Below are positions 53,714 to 63,506 of a stretch of DNA of 64,000 nucleotides, piece by piece. Each line of letters opens with the position of its first letter. Positions within the stretch are counted from its first letter, which is position 1. Origin of the DNA: Woeseiaceae bacterium (GTDB lineage: Bacteria; Pseudomonadota; Gammaproteobacteria; Steroidobacterales; Woeseiaceae); the NCBI GenBank assembly GCA_021773075.1, contig JAJFKT010000035.1, positions 310,001 to 374,000 of the forward strand. Reading direction: 5' to 3'. The notes beneath the pieces are model-generated. The model saw only the letters and a list, made by a program, of their open reading frames with translations, did no database searches and was not told the DNA's origin. A program made the position numbers and the translations under genes.

Positions 53714-54514
53714 TCAATCCACAGAAGTCCACGATCCGTACATGGGATTTGGCAGGATATACCAGCCATTGCCCCAGTAATTCTTGTACGTGTCGAGCGC
53801 CTCGGCGCGACTCACGCGGGTGGCTGCCTTAGTACAGGGCAACTTCGGTGTTCCCCGAGCGCAGGCGACGAAATCAGCGAAGTCATCACCAAATAGCATA
53901 ATGACCCGATGCGTTTTTGAGATGTACTCACGCCGGACAACTTTTTCTCGATCCCAACCCTCGCGCTCATTGGCGAAAAGGAGGTGCTCAGCATCAGTTT
54001 CAATACCGACCTCCAGAAGGTCATCGATCGTGCCTTGTTCAATAGGACAATTTCCCTCGGCGCCTTCGTACTCCATACAGGGACGATTCGTCACAAAAAA
54101 TACTTCGACACCAGCGCGTTTGGCGGCGTCAACGAATTCTACACTGCCGCGTATTGGAATCGCGGTGTGACTGAGGCCCCATTCGTACTGTCGCTGGGTT
54201 GTAAACGGAATCATCGTTGATTCCATTTCGACACCGCTCAATACCGTTTCATCAACATCGAGAATGACGGCAGGCGGCCTGCTGGTATCAGCTTCGTAAC
54301 CCGGGACCGCGCTCCACGACTGGTCAGCGAGTAGTCTCGGCAGATCACGAGTGGCCTGTGCGTAAACCTGTGCAGATATGGCCTGGTACTCGGCGGCATT
54401 GCTTGCCCAGAGAATTGCCATATCAGGGCCGGCCTCAGGTTTATGGGCCGCCGTCGTGCAGGCCGATAGCGAGACTATTAAAGCGATCATTTTCGGCAAT
54501 CTTGTGGCGCTCAT
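53714..54514 (-). CDS. HAD acid phosphatase lipoprotein (class B/e(P4)-like)
   Basis: 266 residues from ATG 54514, with AGGAG upstream; longer in-frame starts add only poorly coded sequence. The signal peptide ends in a lipobox SLSAC (Cys19). The HAD motif DVDET at 86-90 (PAVILDVDETVLSG) carries the nucleophile Asp86 and acid/base Asp88. VFFVTNRPC near 140 and the later MLFGDDFADF motif complete a subfamily IIIB acid phosphatase. Relatives such as e(P4) dephosphorylate nucleoside monophosphates or NMN on the cell surface. It is divergent from the 5'-nucleotidase gene, whose translation begins 68 bases away. Confidence 0.87.
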   Translation of the reverse strand: MSATRLPKMIALIVSLSACTTAAHKPEAGPDMAILWASNAAEYQAISAQVYAQATRDLPRLLADQSWSAVPGYEADTSRPPAVILDVDETVLSGVEMESTMIPFTTQRQYEWGLSHTAIPIRGSVEFVDAAKRAGVEVFFVTNRPCMEYEGAEGNCPIEQGTIDDLLEVGIETDAEHLLFANEREGWDREKVVRREYISKTHRVIMLFGDDFADFVACARGTPKLPCTKAATRVSRAEALDTYKNYWGNGWYILPNPMYGSWTSVD

Positions 54515-54581
54515 AAATTCTCCTGATGCCAAAAACCGGCCTTTCAGGTTAGCATGTTGGCCAATTATGAGGGGCCCAACC

Positions 54582-56174
54582 ATGAAAAGTTTATTGTCTG
54601 TTCTGCTTTGCTCGTTCTTGCTCGCATGTAGCAGTGTTATTCCGACCAAGCCGGGATCGGCCGGACTGACCTTTATACATCTCAATGATACCTATCGCGT
54701 CGGCGCCGTCGAAGACGGTAATGCAGGCGGATTTGGGCGGGTTGTGACGATTGTTCGCGACCTGCAGGCACAGGGCAAGGACGTGCGTATTCTTCACGGT
54801 GGTGACTTCTTGTACCCGTCGCTGGAAAGCAGTCTGTGGCAGGGCGAGCAAATGATTGAGGCGTTTAATTTCATGGACGCTATCGCGCCCTTGTATGCCG
54901 TTGCTGGCAATCATGAATTCGATCCACGCACGCCAGAGTCATTGATTAAGGCAGTAAGGGCGTCCGAGTTCGATTGGCTGGGTGACAATTACGAATTCGC
55001 GACCGGCGACGACGCCGTCGATAGCGCGCTGAAGTCGGCATTCACTTTCGAGCACAATGACAAAACGATTGGCATCTTCTCGATCACAGCCCATGCAGAA
55101 CATGGCGGTAACGATCGAGCTTACGTGCCAATCGATAAAAACTATTTGGCCATCGCGGAAAAAATAATCACAGAGTTTGAGTCGAAGGGTGTCGACGCAA
55201 TCATAGGTCTGACACACCTGTACATGTGGCAGGATGTTGAGCTTGCTCGACTGCGTGCGCAGCACCCGAAGTTCGTTTTTATTGTCGGCGGGCATGATCA
55301 CGAGCCGGAATTCAGCGCGTTTAGTAATAGTTCTGCTGCTGTCATGAAAGGTGCTTCGAACGCGCGAGTGATCTGGAAAATTGAGCTTGACTTCGATGCG
55401 ACCGGGCTTCCTGTGATCGACACGGGCCGACTGGATCTCGATGAGAATATCGCCGTTGATCCTGAGTACCTGGTTTTGGAAACTAAGTGGCGCAATCGCT
55501 TGCTCGAGATATTTCCGTTTATTGAATCTCGTGTCGGAACTGCGGCGGTCGCGCTCGATGGACGTGAGGTCGCGGTGCGAACCGTTGAGAGCAACTGGGG
55601 AAATTTTATAACCGATCAGATGCGAAAAGCTTTCGGTAAGCCCGATGCTGATCTGGCTTTTATCAATGGTGGTACTTTGCGGATCGACGATATGATCGAA
55701 GGCGACATCCTGTTTGAAGACATCGCTCGAACATTCGGCTTCAGTTCCTATCTCCGAATTACCACCGTGACTGGAGCCGAGTTCAAACAAATAATGCAGG
55801 CGGGCTATCGAGGCAAGGGCGGCACACAGGGGTACTTCCCGCAATTCGCAGGCTTTCGTGTGTGCGTCGATCGCAGTCGCAACGAGGGCGACCGAATCGT
55901 GAGTCTGCAAGTGCCCAACGATGACGGTTGGAGCGAAATCATCGCCGATAAGGAATACAGCCTGGTCGTCCCAGACTTTCTCTATGGCGGTGGTGACGGT
56001 TATCAGGTTCCCAAAGACCGGCCGGTTTCACGGCCAGGTTCTGAACTCATCTACCTGGTTTTGGACGCGGTACTTGATGCACAGGCAGCGGGCCAGGAAG
56101 TGGGCGCAACCGTGGAGCCTGAGAATCGTCGCTATCACGAACTTCGAGAAGGGAAGCAGCCCTGTTTCCTGTAG
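54582..56174 (+). CDS. 5'-nucleotidase/metallophosphoesterase lipoprotein
   Basis: 530 residues from ATG 54582, preceded by GAGGGG (a longer frame from 54378 overlaps the divergent phosphatase gene). A lipobox LLAC (Cys16) predicts lipid anchoring. Metallophosphoesterase motifs are clear: FIHLNDTYRVG near 29-39, ILHGGDFLYPS near 69, AGNHEFD near 107-113, and VGGHDHEPEF near 233-242. The C-terminal nucleotidase domain (about 330-520) contains INGGTLRIDD and the substrate-binding GDGYQV region. It dephosphorylates nucleotides in the periplasm or on the cell surface. NDTYR replaces the more common NDxHG, so substrate preference may differ. It is followed by a bidirectional terminator. Confidence 0.9.
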   Translation: MKSLLSVLLCSFLLACSSVIPTKPGSAGLTFIHLNDTYRVGAVEDGNAGGFGRVVTIVRDLQAQGKDVRILHGGDFLYPSLESSLWQGEQMIEAFNFMDAIAPLYAVAGNHEFDPRTPESLIKAVRASEFDWLGDNYEFATGDDAVDSALKSAFTFEHNDKTIGIFSITAHAEHGGNDRAYVPIDKNYLAIAEKIITEFESKGVDAIIGLTHLYMWQDVELARLRAQHPKFVFIVGGHDHEPEFSAFSNSSAAVMKGASNARVIWKIELDFDATGLPVIDTGRLDLDENIAVDPEYLVLETKWRNRLLEIFPFIESRVGTAAVALDGREVAVRTVESNWGNFITDQMRKAFGKPDADLAFINGGTLRIDDMIEGDILFEDIARTFGFSSYLRITTVTGAEFKQIMQAGYRGKGGTQGYFPQFAGFRVCVDRSRNEGDRIVSLQVPNDDGWSEIIADKEYSLVVPDFLYGGGDGYQVPKDRPVSRPGSELIYLVLDAVLDAQAAGQEVGATVEPENRRYHELREGKQPCFL

Positions 56175-56193
56175 CCATTTATGGCAAAAAAAA

Positions 56194-56212
56194 GGGCGGC
56201 CAATGGCCGCCC
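56194..56212. terminator. Bidirectional terminator between convergent nucleotidase and receptor genes
   Basis: GGGCGGCC (56194-56201) pairs with GGCCGCCC (56205-56212) across a three-base AAT loop. On the plus strand it is followed by TTCGTTTT and on the minus strand by TTTTTTTGCC, so it can end both the 5'-nucleotidase gene and the second receptor gene. Confidence 0.85.
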
Positions 56213-56242
56213 TTCGTTTTGCATTGGTGCGTCCAGGTGTAT

Positions 56243-59200
56243 TTAGAAATTGAAGCTGGCACCTAACTGGATTTTCCACAACGACGGTATAGTTAGAACC
56301 GTCGGGTTTTGATCACGGAAGCCGTCGAAAACCAGCTCGCCATTCGGGCCCAAATCCCGATTCAAAGTGACTGCTTCTGCGGTGAAAGGGAAGCCGATCA
56401 GTTCGCCACGGCCCCAGTCATCGTTAAGCAAGTTACCCAGATTCTCAACATCAATATAGATCTTGAAGCTTGACTCGCCAAGGAACGGAACACTCTTCAA
56501 CCGGATTGCTTGCGTGAGCCTAAGATCGACGATCGTTGAGTAGGCGCTCGTACAGGCATTCTTCGACATAATTTTGCCACGGCTCTTACTCAAACATGGC
56601 GTGCTGTCGACAAGCTCGTCAAATGCGGCGAGATCGAAGTTCGCACCGTAGATGACGTTCGGATCGCTCGGCCCACTCGGCACATACAGCAGTTGCGAAT
56701 CATCATCGTCAATCGGCTCATTACCGCCAAACGTATCGCCAAGCGCGTTGCGCGGTGCATTAAAGGTATAACCGAAAGGCTTGCCGGATTTTCTTTGAAT
56801 GAAAACGCTGGCCGTCGTTGGCAGTGTGTCAAAGAACTCCTTACGCCAGGTAACGTTTATTGTGCCACGGTCCTTGGTTTCGTGGCTGCTTCGACCCAGG
56901 AGTGGATTATTGCGATCAAAGGTCTGCTCCCGGCCGATCAAGGACGTTGGGGTTGAGCTAAGTGCATCACTGACGACCCTGGAACGCTGGCGGGTATAGG
57001 TGATGCCGGTGCTCAGCTCTCCGCCGCGACCCAAATCCCAGTTCTTGTCCAACGAAAACGCATAGGAATGGTTGGTGCCTTTGCCGGTGTTGGTCATTAA
57101 AACGTCGTAATTTAAGATACTACGGCATTCAGCGATCGGATCTACGGTCGCCGGGTCGGCCGCACAGCCTACGGCGCCATAAATTGGCCGGCCGTCAGCA
57201 GCATTGCCGATGACTTCTCGCCGCAGGTCCTTCCAAACCGGGGCGTCCTGTACGAAACCGAAAATCAAGTCAACTGTAAAATTGAAATCCTGAAGGCCGC
57301 CGATATCAAATTGCTGATCCCACGCAAGATTGACTTTCCAGGTTGACGGAACATCGAAGCCAGGATCGATCGCATGGACATCGCCATCGCCGGGTTGTAA
57401 CTGCGCAAGAAGCGACGGGTCGATGTTGAAACCGTCAACCAGGACTCCCGCCATGTCGCTGCTGCCGAAAAAACCACTCTGGTTTAGAATGCCGACGTTT
57501 GAAAAACTATTCGAGATAAAGCCAGAGGGAACGCCGCCAGAGAACAAGCCAGCGCCACCACGGATCGTGGTGCGATCATACGGTTGCCAGTTAAAACCGA
57601 TTCTTGGCATGATGATGTCGCGGCCGTCCATAGTTCCGGTATTGTCAAAACCATTTCGAGCTACGAAGTTGGCGTTTCGGACCGGAGCTTCGTCGGTGGT
57701 GTAGGTGTCAAATCTGAGGCCTGCGATAATGGTCAGATTGTCCAGCATGTCCCAGCGATCCTGAATGTAGAAGCTGTCGATGGTCTGCTCAAACTGGCCA
57801 GCCAGATCATCGACGTCGCCCGTTGAGGATATATTGGCAACAAAAACCGAGCTCGCCAGACGGTTCTGAAAATCGGCAATGCTCGCGAATCGGTAGTCGC
57901 CGCGCGAAGTGGGTGAAAAGGCATTGAAGACGTCGACACTGTCGCGCTCGTAGCCAAAGGTAAACAGATGCTCACGCCAGCTATAGTCGGCCTTTAATTT
58001 GAATTGTTCGTTTTCCGTGAACAGGAAATTCTCATGTCGGAAGACATCCGGTCCGAAGCGAATCGATGAACCACTAGCTAAGTCGACTTCCATTTGCGCG
58101 AATTCATTTCCGCCAAGTGGTGCCTGCAGGTTGTCTATATCTTTTATAGCAACCTTGAGTTCAGTCGAAAAGTTGTCGGTCCAGTCCGAAAAGAGCTGTA
58201 CCGAGTAAGCTGTCATTTCCTCGCCGCGGTTATAGAAGTTCGACGGCAATCCCAGGCGGGCGGAACCCGTACTGTTACCCTGATCGATCAGGTCGTTGCC
58301 TTCGACGAATTGATAAGTGAGGATTGCATTGTGAGTGTCGCTGATGCGCCAATCGAGTTTGGCGAGTATTTTCTCATCTTCGATCTGAGTCGCGCTTTCA
58401 AACAGGCCAAGCGGATCATAACCATAGACCGTTTGCGAAATACTTCGTATCTGATCGATGTCGGCTTGTGTCACGCCCGAAATTTCGCTTGCACGCCCGG
58501 ATCCAGGTAAACCAAACTGTATAGCGTCTGGATCAGACCCTTCGAATTTTTCATAGCTGGCGAAGAACCACAGACGATCCTTGATAATCGGCCCGCTGAT
58601 GGTGGCGCTCAGGAATTCCTCTTCGAAGGACCCGATAGTAATATCGCGTTCTTTCGACTTATCACCAATGAGGCTATCACTGGCTCGGTTGAATAAAACG
58701 CTGCCGTGGAAATCGTTTTCCCCCGACTTGGTTACGATATTGATCGTACCGCCCTGGAAACCGCCGTATTCCACGCTGAAAGGAGCGGTTTCAACGGAAA
58801 TCTGCTGAATGGCATCAACCGATACCGGACCGCGCTGCGTTGGAAAGCCGCTCTGATTCAAGCCGAACTCATCATTTTGACGAACGCCGTCAACCGTGAG
58901 GCTGTTGAGGCGGTTATTAACGCCGCCAATCGAAATAGCATTGCTATTTGAGCGGTCAATGGAAACACGCGGATCTGTTCGAATGACGTTCTTGAAGTCG
59001 CGTGCGATAGACGCCGTCTCATTCAATTGTTGTTCGCTGATCATGGTCGCGGCGCCCATACTCAGCCCGGTTTGGATTTGGCTCCCGATCACTACAATCT
59101 CTTCCGTAGGACCTTCAGCTGCCAGGTACACGTAAGTCGGCGCGGAAATGTTCACGTACACGCCTTGCTCGCTTATACCCGTGCCGGCAATCGTTACGGT

Positions 59201-59458
59201 ATAGGGTCCGCCGGGACGCAATCCGCTTTGATGAAATGCTCCGGCATCGTTGGTCGTTGTGGTCCAGCGCGCGCCGGATCCAACGTGAAGGATTTCAATC
59301 GATGCACCGCCGCTGGGTGAACCCGCAGAATCGTATGCAGTACCCTTAAGTTCAGCGGTGGTTTGCTGCGCGTTGGCTGTTGTTGTAACAGATAAAGAGA
59401 TAATGGCTACTGTTGCAAAAACGCCAATTAGGCGAAATGCTTTGAATAGGTTTCTCAT
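56243..59458 (-). CDS. Oar-like TonB-dependent receptor with carboxypeptidase-like N-domain (second)
   Basis: 1071 residues from ATG 59458, where a signal peptide begins (SLSVTTTANAQ cut near residue 31); a longer frame to 59569 adds no signal-like sequence. The layout is the same as in the 38850-42074 receptor: N-terminal sandwich domain, plug with VDGVRQNDEFGLNQSGF and GGTINIVTKSGENDFHGSV, and a long barrel ending SFNF. The two receptors are paralogues, though clearly diverged. It is flanked by a 5'-nucleotidase and an extracellular hydrolase, so large nucleic-acid fragments or nucleotides are a reasonable but unproved cargo. Confidence 0.88.
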   Translation of the reverse strand: MRNLFKAFRLIGVFATVAIISLSVTTTANAQQTTAELKGTAYDSAGSPSGGASIEILHVGSGARWTTTTNDAGAFHQSGLRPGGPYTVTIAGTGISEQGVYVNISAPTYVYLAAEGPTEEIVVIGSQIQTGLSMGAATMISEQQLNETASIARDFKNVIRTDPRVSIDRSNSNAISIGGVNNRLNSLTVDGVRQNDEFGLNQSGFPTQRGPVSVDAIQQISVETAPFSVEYGGFQGGTINIVTKSGENDFHGSVLFNRASDSLIGDKSKERDITIGSFEEEFLSATISGPIIKDRLWFFASYEKFEGSDPDAIQFGLPGSGRASEISGVTQADIDQIRSISQTVYGYDPLGLFESATQIEDEKILAKLDWRISDTHNAILTYQFVEGNDLIDQGNSTGSARLGLPSNFYNRGEEMTAYSVQLFSDWTDNFSTELKVAIKDIDNLQAPLGGNEFAQMEVDLASGSSIRFGPDVFRHENFLFTENEQFKLKADYSWREHLFTFGYERDSVDVFNAFSPTSRGDYRFASIADFQNRLASSVFVANISSTGDVDDLAGQFEQTIDSFYIQDRWDMLDNLTIIAGLRFDTYTTDEAPVRNANFVARNGFDNTGTMDGRDIIMPRIGFNWQPYDRTTIRGGAGLFSGGVPSGFISNSFSNVGILNQSGFFGSSDMAGVLVDGFNIDPSLLAQLQPGDGDVHAIDPGFDVPSTWKVNLAWDQQFDIGGLQDFNFTVDLIFGFVQDAPVWKDLRREVIGNAADGRPIYGAVGCAADPATVDPIAECRSILNYDVLMTNTGKGTNHSYAFSLDKNWDLGRGGELSTGITYTRQRSRVVSDALSSTPTSLIGREQTFDRNNPLLGRSSHETKDRGTINVTWRKEFFDTLPTTASVFIQRKSGKPFGYTFNAPRNALGDTFGGNEPIDDDDSQLLYVPSGPSDPNVIYGANFDLAAFDELVDSTPCLSKSRGKIMSKNACTSAYSTIVDLRLTQAIRLKSVPFLGESSFKIYIDVENLGNLLNDDWGRGELIGFPFTAEAVTLNRDLGPNGELVFDGFRDQNPTVLTIPSLWKIQLGASFNF

Positions 59459-59788
59459 GTGTAGGCTGCCTCTTGAGTGAACTGGGAGATTTGTTTGGCG
59501 CATTTTCTCGTTCTTGAAATACACCGTTTGCATCCCCGCTTTGATAAGGACCGCGAAAATTTGAGTCATGAATTTGACACTGAATATTTCGCTTAATTAT
59601 TGAGTTCGTAAATTAGAGCGTCGCACCGGAGCGCGACCACGAACGTGATTTTTACTTTGTTGCGCCAATCTAACGCAGCGAAATTGCTTACGCAATAAGG
59701 GCTTGAGGGGAAATTCACCGTTTGCTTTTAGGGTGCTTGAAACGCGACAGCGGCGTTTCAAGAATCAATCTTATGAAGTGGCTACAAG
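59459..59788. other. Intergenic region with hairpin
   Basis: The 330 bases carry no credible gene. They hold the leader of the second receptor and the downstream region of the EEP hydrolase gene. A perfect dyad CTTGAAACGC (59736-59745) and GCGTTTCAAG (59753-59762) with a seven-base loop stands 27 bases after the EEP stop on the minus strand. It lacks a T run, so it is a possible weak or Rho-assisted terminator. I saw no convincing promoter hexamers. Confidence 0.5.
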
Positions 59789-60853
59789 TTATTGTTTTTG
59801 CGCGAATTCAATCTCAGCGACCATTGGCCAGTGGTCCGATACACCCGTGCCTTTTTCGCTACGAAAGCGTTCAGGCGTCCCATTTTCGCTCATCTGCGGT
59901 GGGTAAGCGTTGGCGATCGCCACCGAATCCCCGCGAACTTCCGCTGTGGTTTTTTTACCACGAGCAGGCGAGAAGAGAATCATATCGAGGTATGACCAGC
60001 TCGAATCACCGTGGTAGAAGTAGCTGCCGTCACACTCGGTACAACCTACGTCGTGTGCGATAGTCCAATACGGGCGGGCGTAGGATTCCAGCAAATTCTC
60101 TCTGGCATCTTCTGTACTGGTGGTGTTGAAGTCGCCGGCAGCAAACACATGATTTTCATTGGGCAGGGCGGCGCGTAAAGCCGCCAAATGCTCGTATGCA
60201 GCGATGCGCATGGACGTCGGGTGAAACGGGGCAGGAAAGTGCACGCTAAACGCAGTTAGCACAGACCCGTCCGGCAAAACGAAGTTTGCCTGAAGCACAC
60301 CGCGAGTGTCGCCTTCTCTTTCCGGAAAGTCCGGCAGGGAGAGTGGGTGCAAAGATGGCACATCTGCGAGCGGCAACTTTGAAAGAATGGCGACATCGAT
60401 GCCACGCACATCACTCCCTTCGATAAGAATTGCCGGTTGATAACCCATTTCACCGAGTTTCTCAGTGCGAAGCCGATCCAGGATCGAGGCGTTTTCGACC
60501 TCCTGCATAGCGATGATATCGGCTCCGGCACCGCCATTAACCTGTCGAATTGTGGCGGCGAGGGCCTCGAGTTTGCGTTCGATAGCAGCACCACTCCAGT
60601 CCAGCTCAAGACACTCGACACGCCAGCTGTCCACTTGAATTTCATTGCAGGCGGCGATATGTGATTCGTTCTGTTTGGCTTCAATCGGCAGATAGGCTTT
60701 GTCGTCTTTGCCAGGGTCGTCAGTGTTGTCGAAAAGATTTTGCACGTTGAAAGTCATGACGGTTACAGACATGGGCTCTGGTGCTTTCGCGGAGCAAGCC
60801 GCGATGCATAGAGTAAAAATGAGTAATGTCACACAGGTTTTTACTCGCGTCAT
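59789..60853 (-). CDS. Endonuclease/exonuclease/phosphatase-family lipoprotein
   Basis: 354 residues with a lipobox IAAC (Cys20), hence likely lipid-anchored. The EEP fold is complete: MTFNVQNLFD near 33-42, DIIAMQEVEN near 111-120, AFSVHFPAPFHPTS near 205 in place of a DNase-I-like loop, AGDFNTTSTEDA near 242-253, and the terminal SDHWPMVAEI near 339-348. Cysteines near 275-280 (VGCTECDG) may form a disulfide. DNase, RNase or phosphodiesterase activity are all possible. It starts four bases inside the end of the lipoprotein gene at 60850 (ATGA overlap), so the two are translationally coupled. In this neighbourhood a nucleic-acid-degrading role is the likeliest. Confidence 0.85.
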   Translation of the reverse strand: MTRVKTCVTLLIFTLCIAACSAKAPEPMSVTVMTFNVQNLFDNTDDPGKDDKAYLPIEAKQNESHIAACNEIQVDSWRVECLELDWSGAAIERKLEALAATIRQVNGGAGADIIAMQEVENASILDRLRTEKLGEMGYQPAILIEGSDVRGIDVAILSKLPLADVPSLHPLSLPDFPEREGDTRGVLQANFVLPDGSVLTAFSVHFPAPFHPTSMRIAAYEHLAALRAALPNENHVFAAGDFNTTSTEDARENLLESYARPYWTIAHDVGCTECDGSYFYHGDSSWSYLDMILFSPARGKKTTAEVRGDSVAIANAYPPQMSENGTPERFRSEKGTGVSDHWPMVAEIEFAQKQ

Positions 60854-61773
60854 GGTTTTTCAACTCCATTGAAATCAATTCGTAGCAGTCGGGAATGCGT
60901 ATTCTCGCCGGTGACGAAAACGGTCCGACTTTCATCGCCAAAGGCAATCGCCTCGGCGTTTTCGAAGTTACCAAGACTGACTCGAACGGGTTTTGTATTC
61001 AGCGCTTCCGGCCATTCTTGCCCGGCCCGACGCTCATAATAGTACACCTCCCGATAGGTAAGGATGACCGCCGCCCGATTGTCAGCGGAGATATCCATGC
61101 CAACAGGTTGCCAGTACCAGTCCTTCGTCTTCGGCGCGAACTCAACGTCCTGGCGCGTCGGTTGTTGCAGTGTCGTGACCGGACCCAAAAATCGTGCGTC
61201 GACTGTTTCATCGCGATTGAATTGCATCGCAATGCCATACAGCCGGGGTGGCAGGTCTCGTTTGGAGAGAATCAGGACCTGCTGGGTACTCACGTCCACG
61301 GCGGCAGCTTCCGCGTCTCGGGGTCCGTCGGGATAGACATAGTCAATTCGCCATCCGAGTTCTGCCTCAGCCTTTTTCTCAGGCTTGGGTTCCTCGACAA
61401 AGTACAGAGATCGTTTGTCCCGCTTGGCGGTGTTGTCGCCAATGTCAGCGACCATCAGCATGGGCAAACCATTCAGCCGGAACGACGCCAGGTCTTCCCA
61501 GTCTTTGTTGCGGGAATTGCTGAGGTCGAACTCACCTAGACGAACTCCTTCATGATCGATCGCATGCACAGTTTCTTTGGCGCCGTTGTCGTTAATAATC
61601 CAGAGGGTCTCCGGACTTCGTTGCGAACGGGCGAGGCCGCTGGCTTCGCGGATTTTTTTATCTTCAAGCTGCCCGGTCACTTCTGGCACAATGGGCTCCG
61701 GCGAAGCTGCCTTGCTACACGCAGCTATAATCAGTAGAACAAAACCACTTACAACAAGATCCAAACTTCGCAT
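60850..61773 (-). CDS. Lipoprotein of unknown function, possible beta-propeller
   Basis: 307 residues from ATG 61773, with a lipobox IIAAC (Cys19). The mature chain has recurring strand-like units that include Asp-rich turns (NDNGAKETVHAIDHEGVRLG, DIGDNTAKRDKRSLYFVEEP, the GPRDAEAAAVDVSTQQVL segment) and FENAEAIAFGDESRTVFVTGE at the end. This is reminiscent of esterase-like or SdiA-regulated-type propellers. I do not recognise a named family. It overlaps the EEP hydrolase gene by four bases and precedes it in transcription. It is divergent from deoD. It may bind or modify a substrate of that hydrolase. Confidence 0.75.
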   Translation of the reverse strand: MRSLDLVVSGFVLLIIAACSKAASPEPIVPEVTGQLEDKKIREASGLARSQRSPETLWIINDNGAKETVHAIDHEGVRLGEFDLSNSRNKDWEDLASFRLNGLPMLMVADIGDNTAKRDKRSLYFVEEPKPEKKAEAELGWRIDYVYPDGPRDAEAAAVDVSTQQVLILSKRDLPPRLYGIAMQFNRDETVDARFLGPVTTLQQPTRQDVEFAPKTKDWYWQPVGMDISADNRAAVILTYREVYYYERRAGQEWPEALNTKPVRVSLGNFENAEAIAFGDESRTVFVTGENTHSRLLRIDFNGVEKP

Positions 61774-61859
61774 CGTCGATAACCTCAAGCTGATACCACG
61801 ATGGTAGTTGCGTGCGGTATTGGCGGCAAGGCGCTGCGGATCATGGTAAAAGAACGTCT

Positions 61860-62573
61860 ATGGCTACTAAACATATGAACGCGGCACCCGGCGACTTTGC
61901 CGACACGGTGCTGATGCCCGGTGATCCATTGCGGGCGCAGTACATTACTGATACTTATCTCGACAATGCGCGGCGTGTGACCGACGTCAGAAATATGTGG
62001 GGATTCACGGGTGAGTACAAGGGGCAAGCGGTTTCAGTGATGGCGCACGGCATGGGGATTCCGTCCGTATCGATTTACTGCACTGAGCTAATCACCGAAT
62101 ACGGTGTCAAACGCGTTATTCGCGTTGGCAGCTGTGGCACATCGCATCCCGACGTCAAATTGCGCGACATCATCATCGCGATGGGTGCGTCAACAGACTC
62201 AAACTGTAATCGTATGCGTTTTGGTGGTTACGATTATGCAGCGCTGGCAAGCTTTGATCTGGTGGCCAAAGCCGTTGCAGCTGCGAAGGCGGCCGAGGTT
62301 CGTTATCACGTCGGCAACATATTCTCCGCGGACCTTTTCTATACACCGGACCCGGACATGTTTGAGACTATGGCCAAATACAATGTCTATGGTGTGGAAA
62401 TGGAAGCCGCCGGAATTTTTCCGATCGCTGCCGAAAACAACGCTGAAGCGTTGGCAATTTGTACCGTTAGCGATGACATCGTGAGCGGTAACGCATTGAC
62501 TACCGATGAACGTGCGACGACCTTCGACGAAATGATACTCGTGGCGCTCGAAACCGTCGTGGCAGGGACTTAG
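61860..62573 (+). CDS. deoD: Purine nucleoside phosphorylase DeoD-type
   Basis: 237 residues from ATG 61860, the E. coli DeoD length. It phosphorolyses purine (deoxy)nucleosides. The phosphate-binding [11 protein letters not shown] near 19-29 and [17 protein letters not shown] near 87-103 are present, as are VEMEAAGIF near 179-187 and the catalytic SDDI aspartate near 203-206. It starts the deoD-deoC-aldehyde dehydrogenase operon, four bases before deoC. The frame upstream to 61812 adds 16 residues without homology. Together with deoA it supplies deoxyribose-1-phosphate to DeoB. Confidence 0.95.
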   Translation: MATKHMNAAPGDFADTVLMPGDPLRAQYITDTYLDNARRVTDVRNMWGFTGEYKGQAVSVMAHGMGIPSVSIYCTELITEYGVKRVIRVGSCGTSHPDVKLRDIIIAMGASTDSNCNRMRFGGYDYAALASFDLVAKAVAAAKAAEVRYHVGNIFSADLFYTPDPDMFETMAKYNVYGVEMEAAGIFPIAAENNAEALAICTVSDDIVSGNALTTDERATTFDEMILVALETVVAGT

Positions 62574-62577
62574 GCGT

Positions 62578-63504
62578 ATGGCACTTTCTGCAGTTAAAGT
62601 CGCGAGACGTCTACCGGATCTCAGCAACGTGCCTGCGGTCGACGAAGTCGGTGTGAACGAACGTGTCGCGCGATTTCAAAGTCGCAGCATCAAGAAGGCG
62701 TCCAAAGTTGAGGCGCTGAAACTGATTCTGAGCATGATCGACCTTACGACACTTGAGGGTCAGGACACGCCGGGCAAAGTGACGCAGCTGTGCCAGAAAG
62801 CAATTCATTTACACGACTCCATGCCCGGCTTGCCGCATGTTGCGGCGGTTTGCGTCTACCCGACAATGGTCAGCGTCGCCAAAGAAGCACTTGCCGGCCA
62901 CGATATCAACATCGCCTCGGTGGCAACGGCATTTCCGAGTGGCATGTCCACCTTGAGCGTGAAGCTCGACGACACGCGAATGGCAGTTGATGCGGGTGCG
63001 ACCGAGATTGATATGGTGATCTCCCGCGGTGCGTTTCTGGCAGGTGACTATCGTTATGTGTTCGACGAAATCGTGGCGGTCAAGAAAGCCTGTGGTGACG
63101 CGCATCTAAAAGTGATTCTTGAGACTGGCGAATTGGGAACTCTCGATCGAGTTCGTAAGGCCAGCGTTTTGGCAATGTATGCGGGCGCCGATTTCATTAA
63201 GACTTCAACAGGCAAGATTCAACCAGCAGCGACGATGCAGGTAACGCTCGTGATGCTGCAGGCGATTCGCGACTTTTACCGCGACACCGGCAAGATGATC
63301 GGCATGAAGCCGGCGGGTGGCATCTCGACATCCAAGCTGGCGATCCATTATCTCGTCATGCTGCACGAAACGCTGGGCAATAATTGGATGACACCCGAAT
63401 GGTTTCGATTCGGCGCAAGCTCGCTTGCGAACGACGTATTGATGCAATTGATGAAGCAGGCGACCGGTGTTTACCAGTCGCCTGACTATTTCTCCAAGGA
63501 TTAA
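62578..63504 (+). CDS. deoC: Deoxyribose-phosphate aldolase
   Basis: 308 residues. It splits deoxyribose-5-phosphate to glyceraldehyde-3-phosphate and acetaldehyde. Class I aldolase blocks are clear: LILSMIDLTTLEGQDTPGKV near 43-62, CVYPTMVSVAKEAL near 92, ATEIDMVISRGAFL near 140-153, VILETGELG near 179, and the Schiff-base lysine in DFIKTSTGK near 205-213. It is about 50 residues longer than E. coli DeoC, with an N-terminal extension (RLPDLSNVPAVDEVGVNERV) and a longer C-terminus, as in a known long subgroup. It precedes an aldehyde dehydrogenase that could oxidise the acetaldehyde. Confidence 0.95.
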   Translation: MALSAVKVARRLPDLSNVPAVDEVGVNERVARFQSRSIKKASKVEALKLILSMIDLTTLEGQDTPGKVTQLCQKAIHLHDSMPGLPHVAAVCVYPTMVSVAKEALAGHDINIASVATAFPSGMSTLSVKLDDTRMAVDAGATEIDMVISRGAFLAGDYRYVFDEIVAVKKACGDAHLKVILETGELGTLDRVRKASVLAMYAGADFIKTSTGKIQPAATMQVTLVMLQAIRDFYRDTGKMIGMKPAGGISTSKLAIHYLVMLHETLGNNWMTPEWFRFGASSLANDVLMQLMKQATGVYQSPDYFSKD

Positions 63505-63506
63505 AG

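Noticed and set aside
54939..55910. A 323-codon minus-strand open frame inside the 5'-nucleotidase gene
   Set aside because: It is the antisense of a well-recognised gene, has no signal or domain, and follows the high third-position GC of the real gene.
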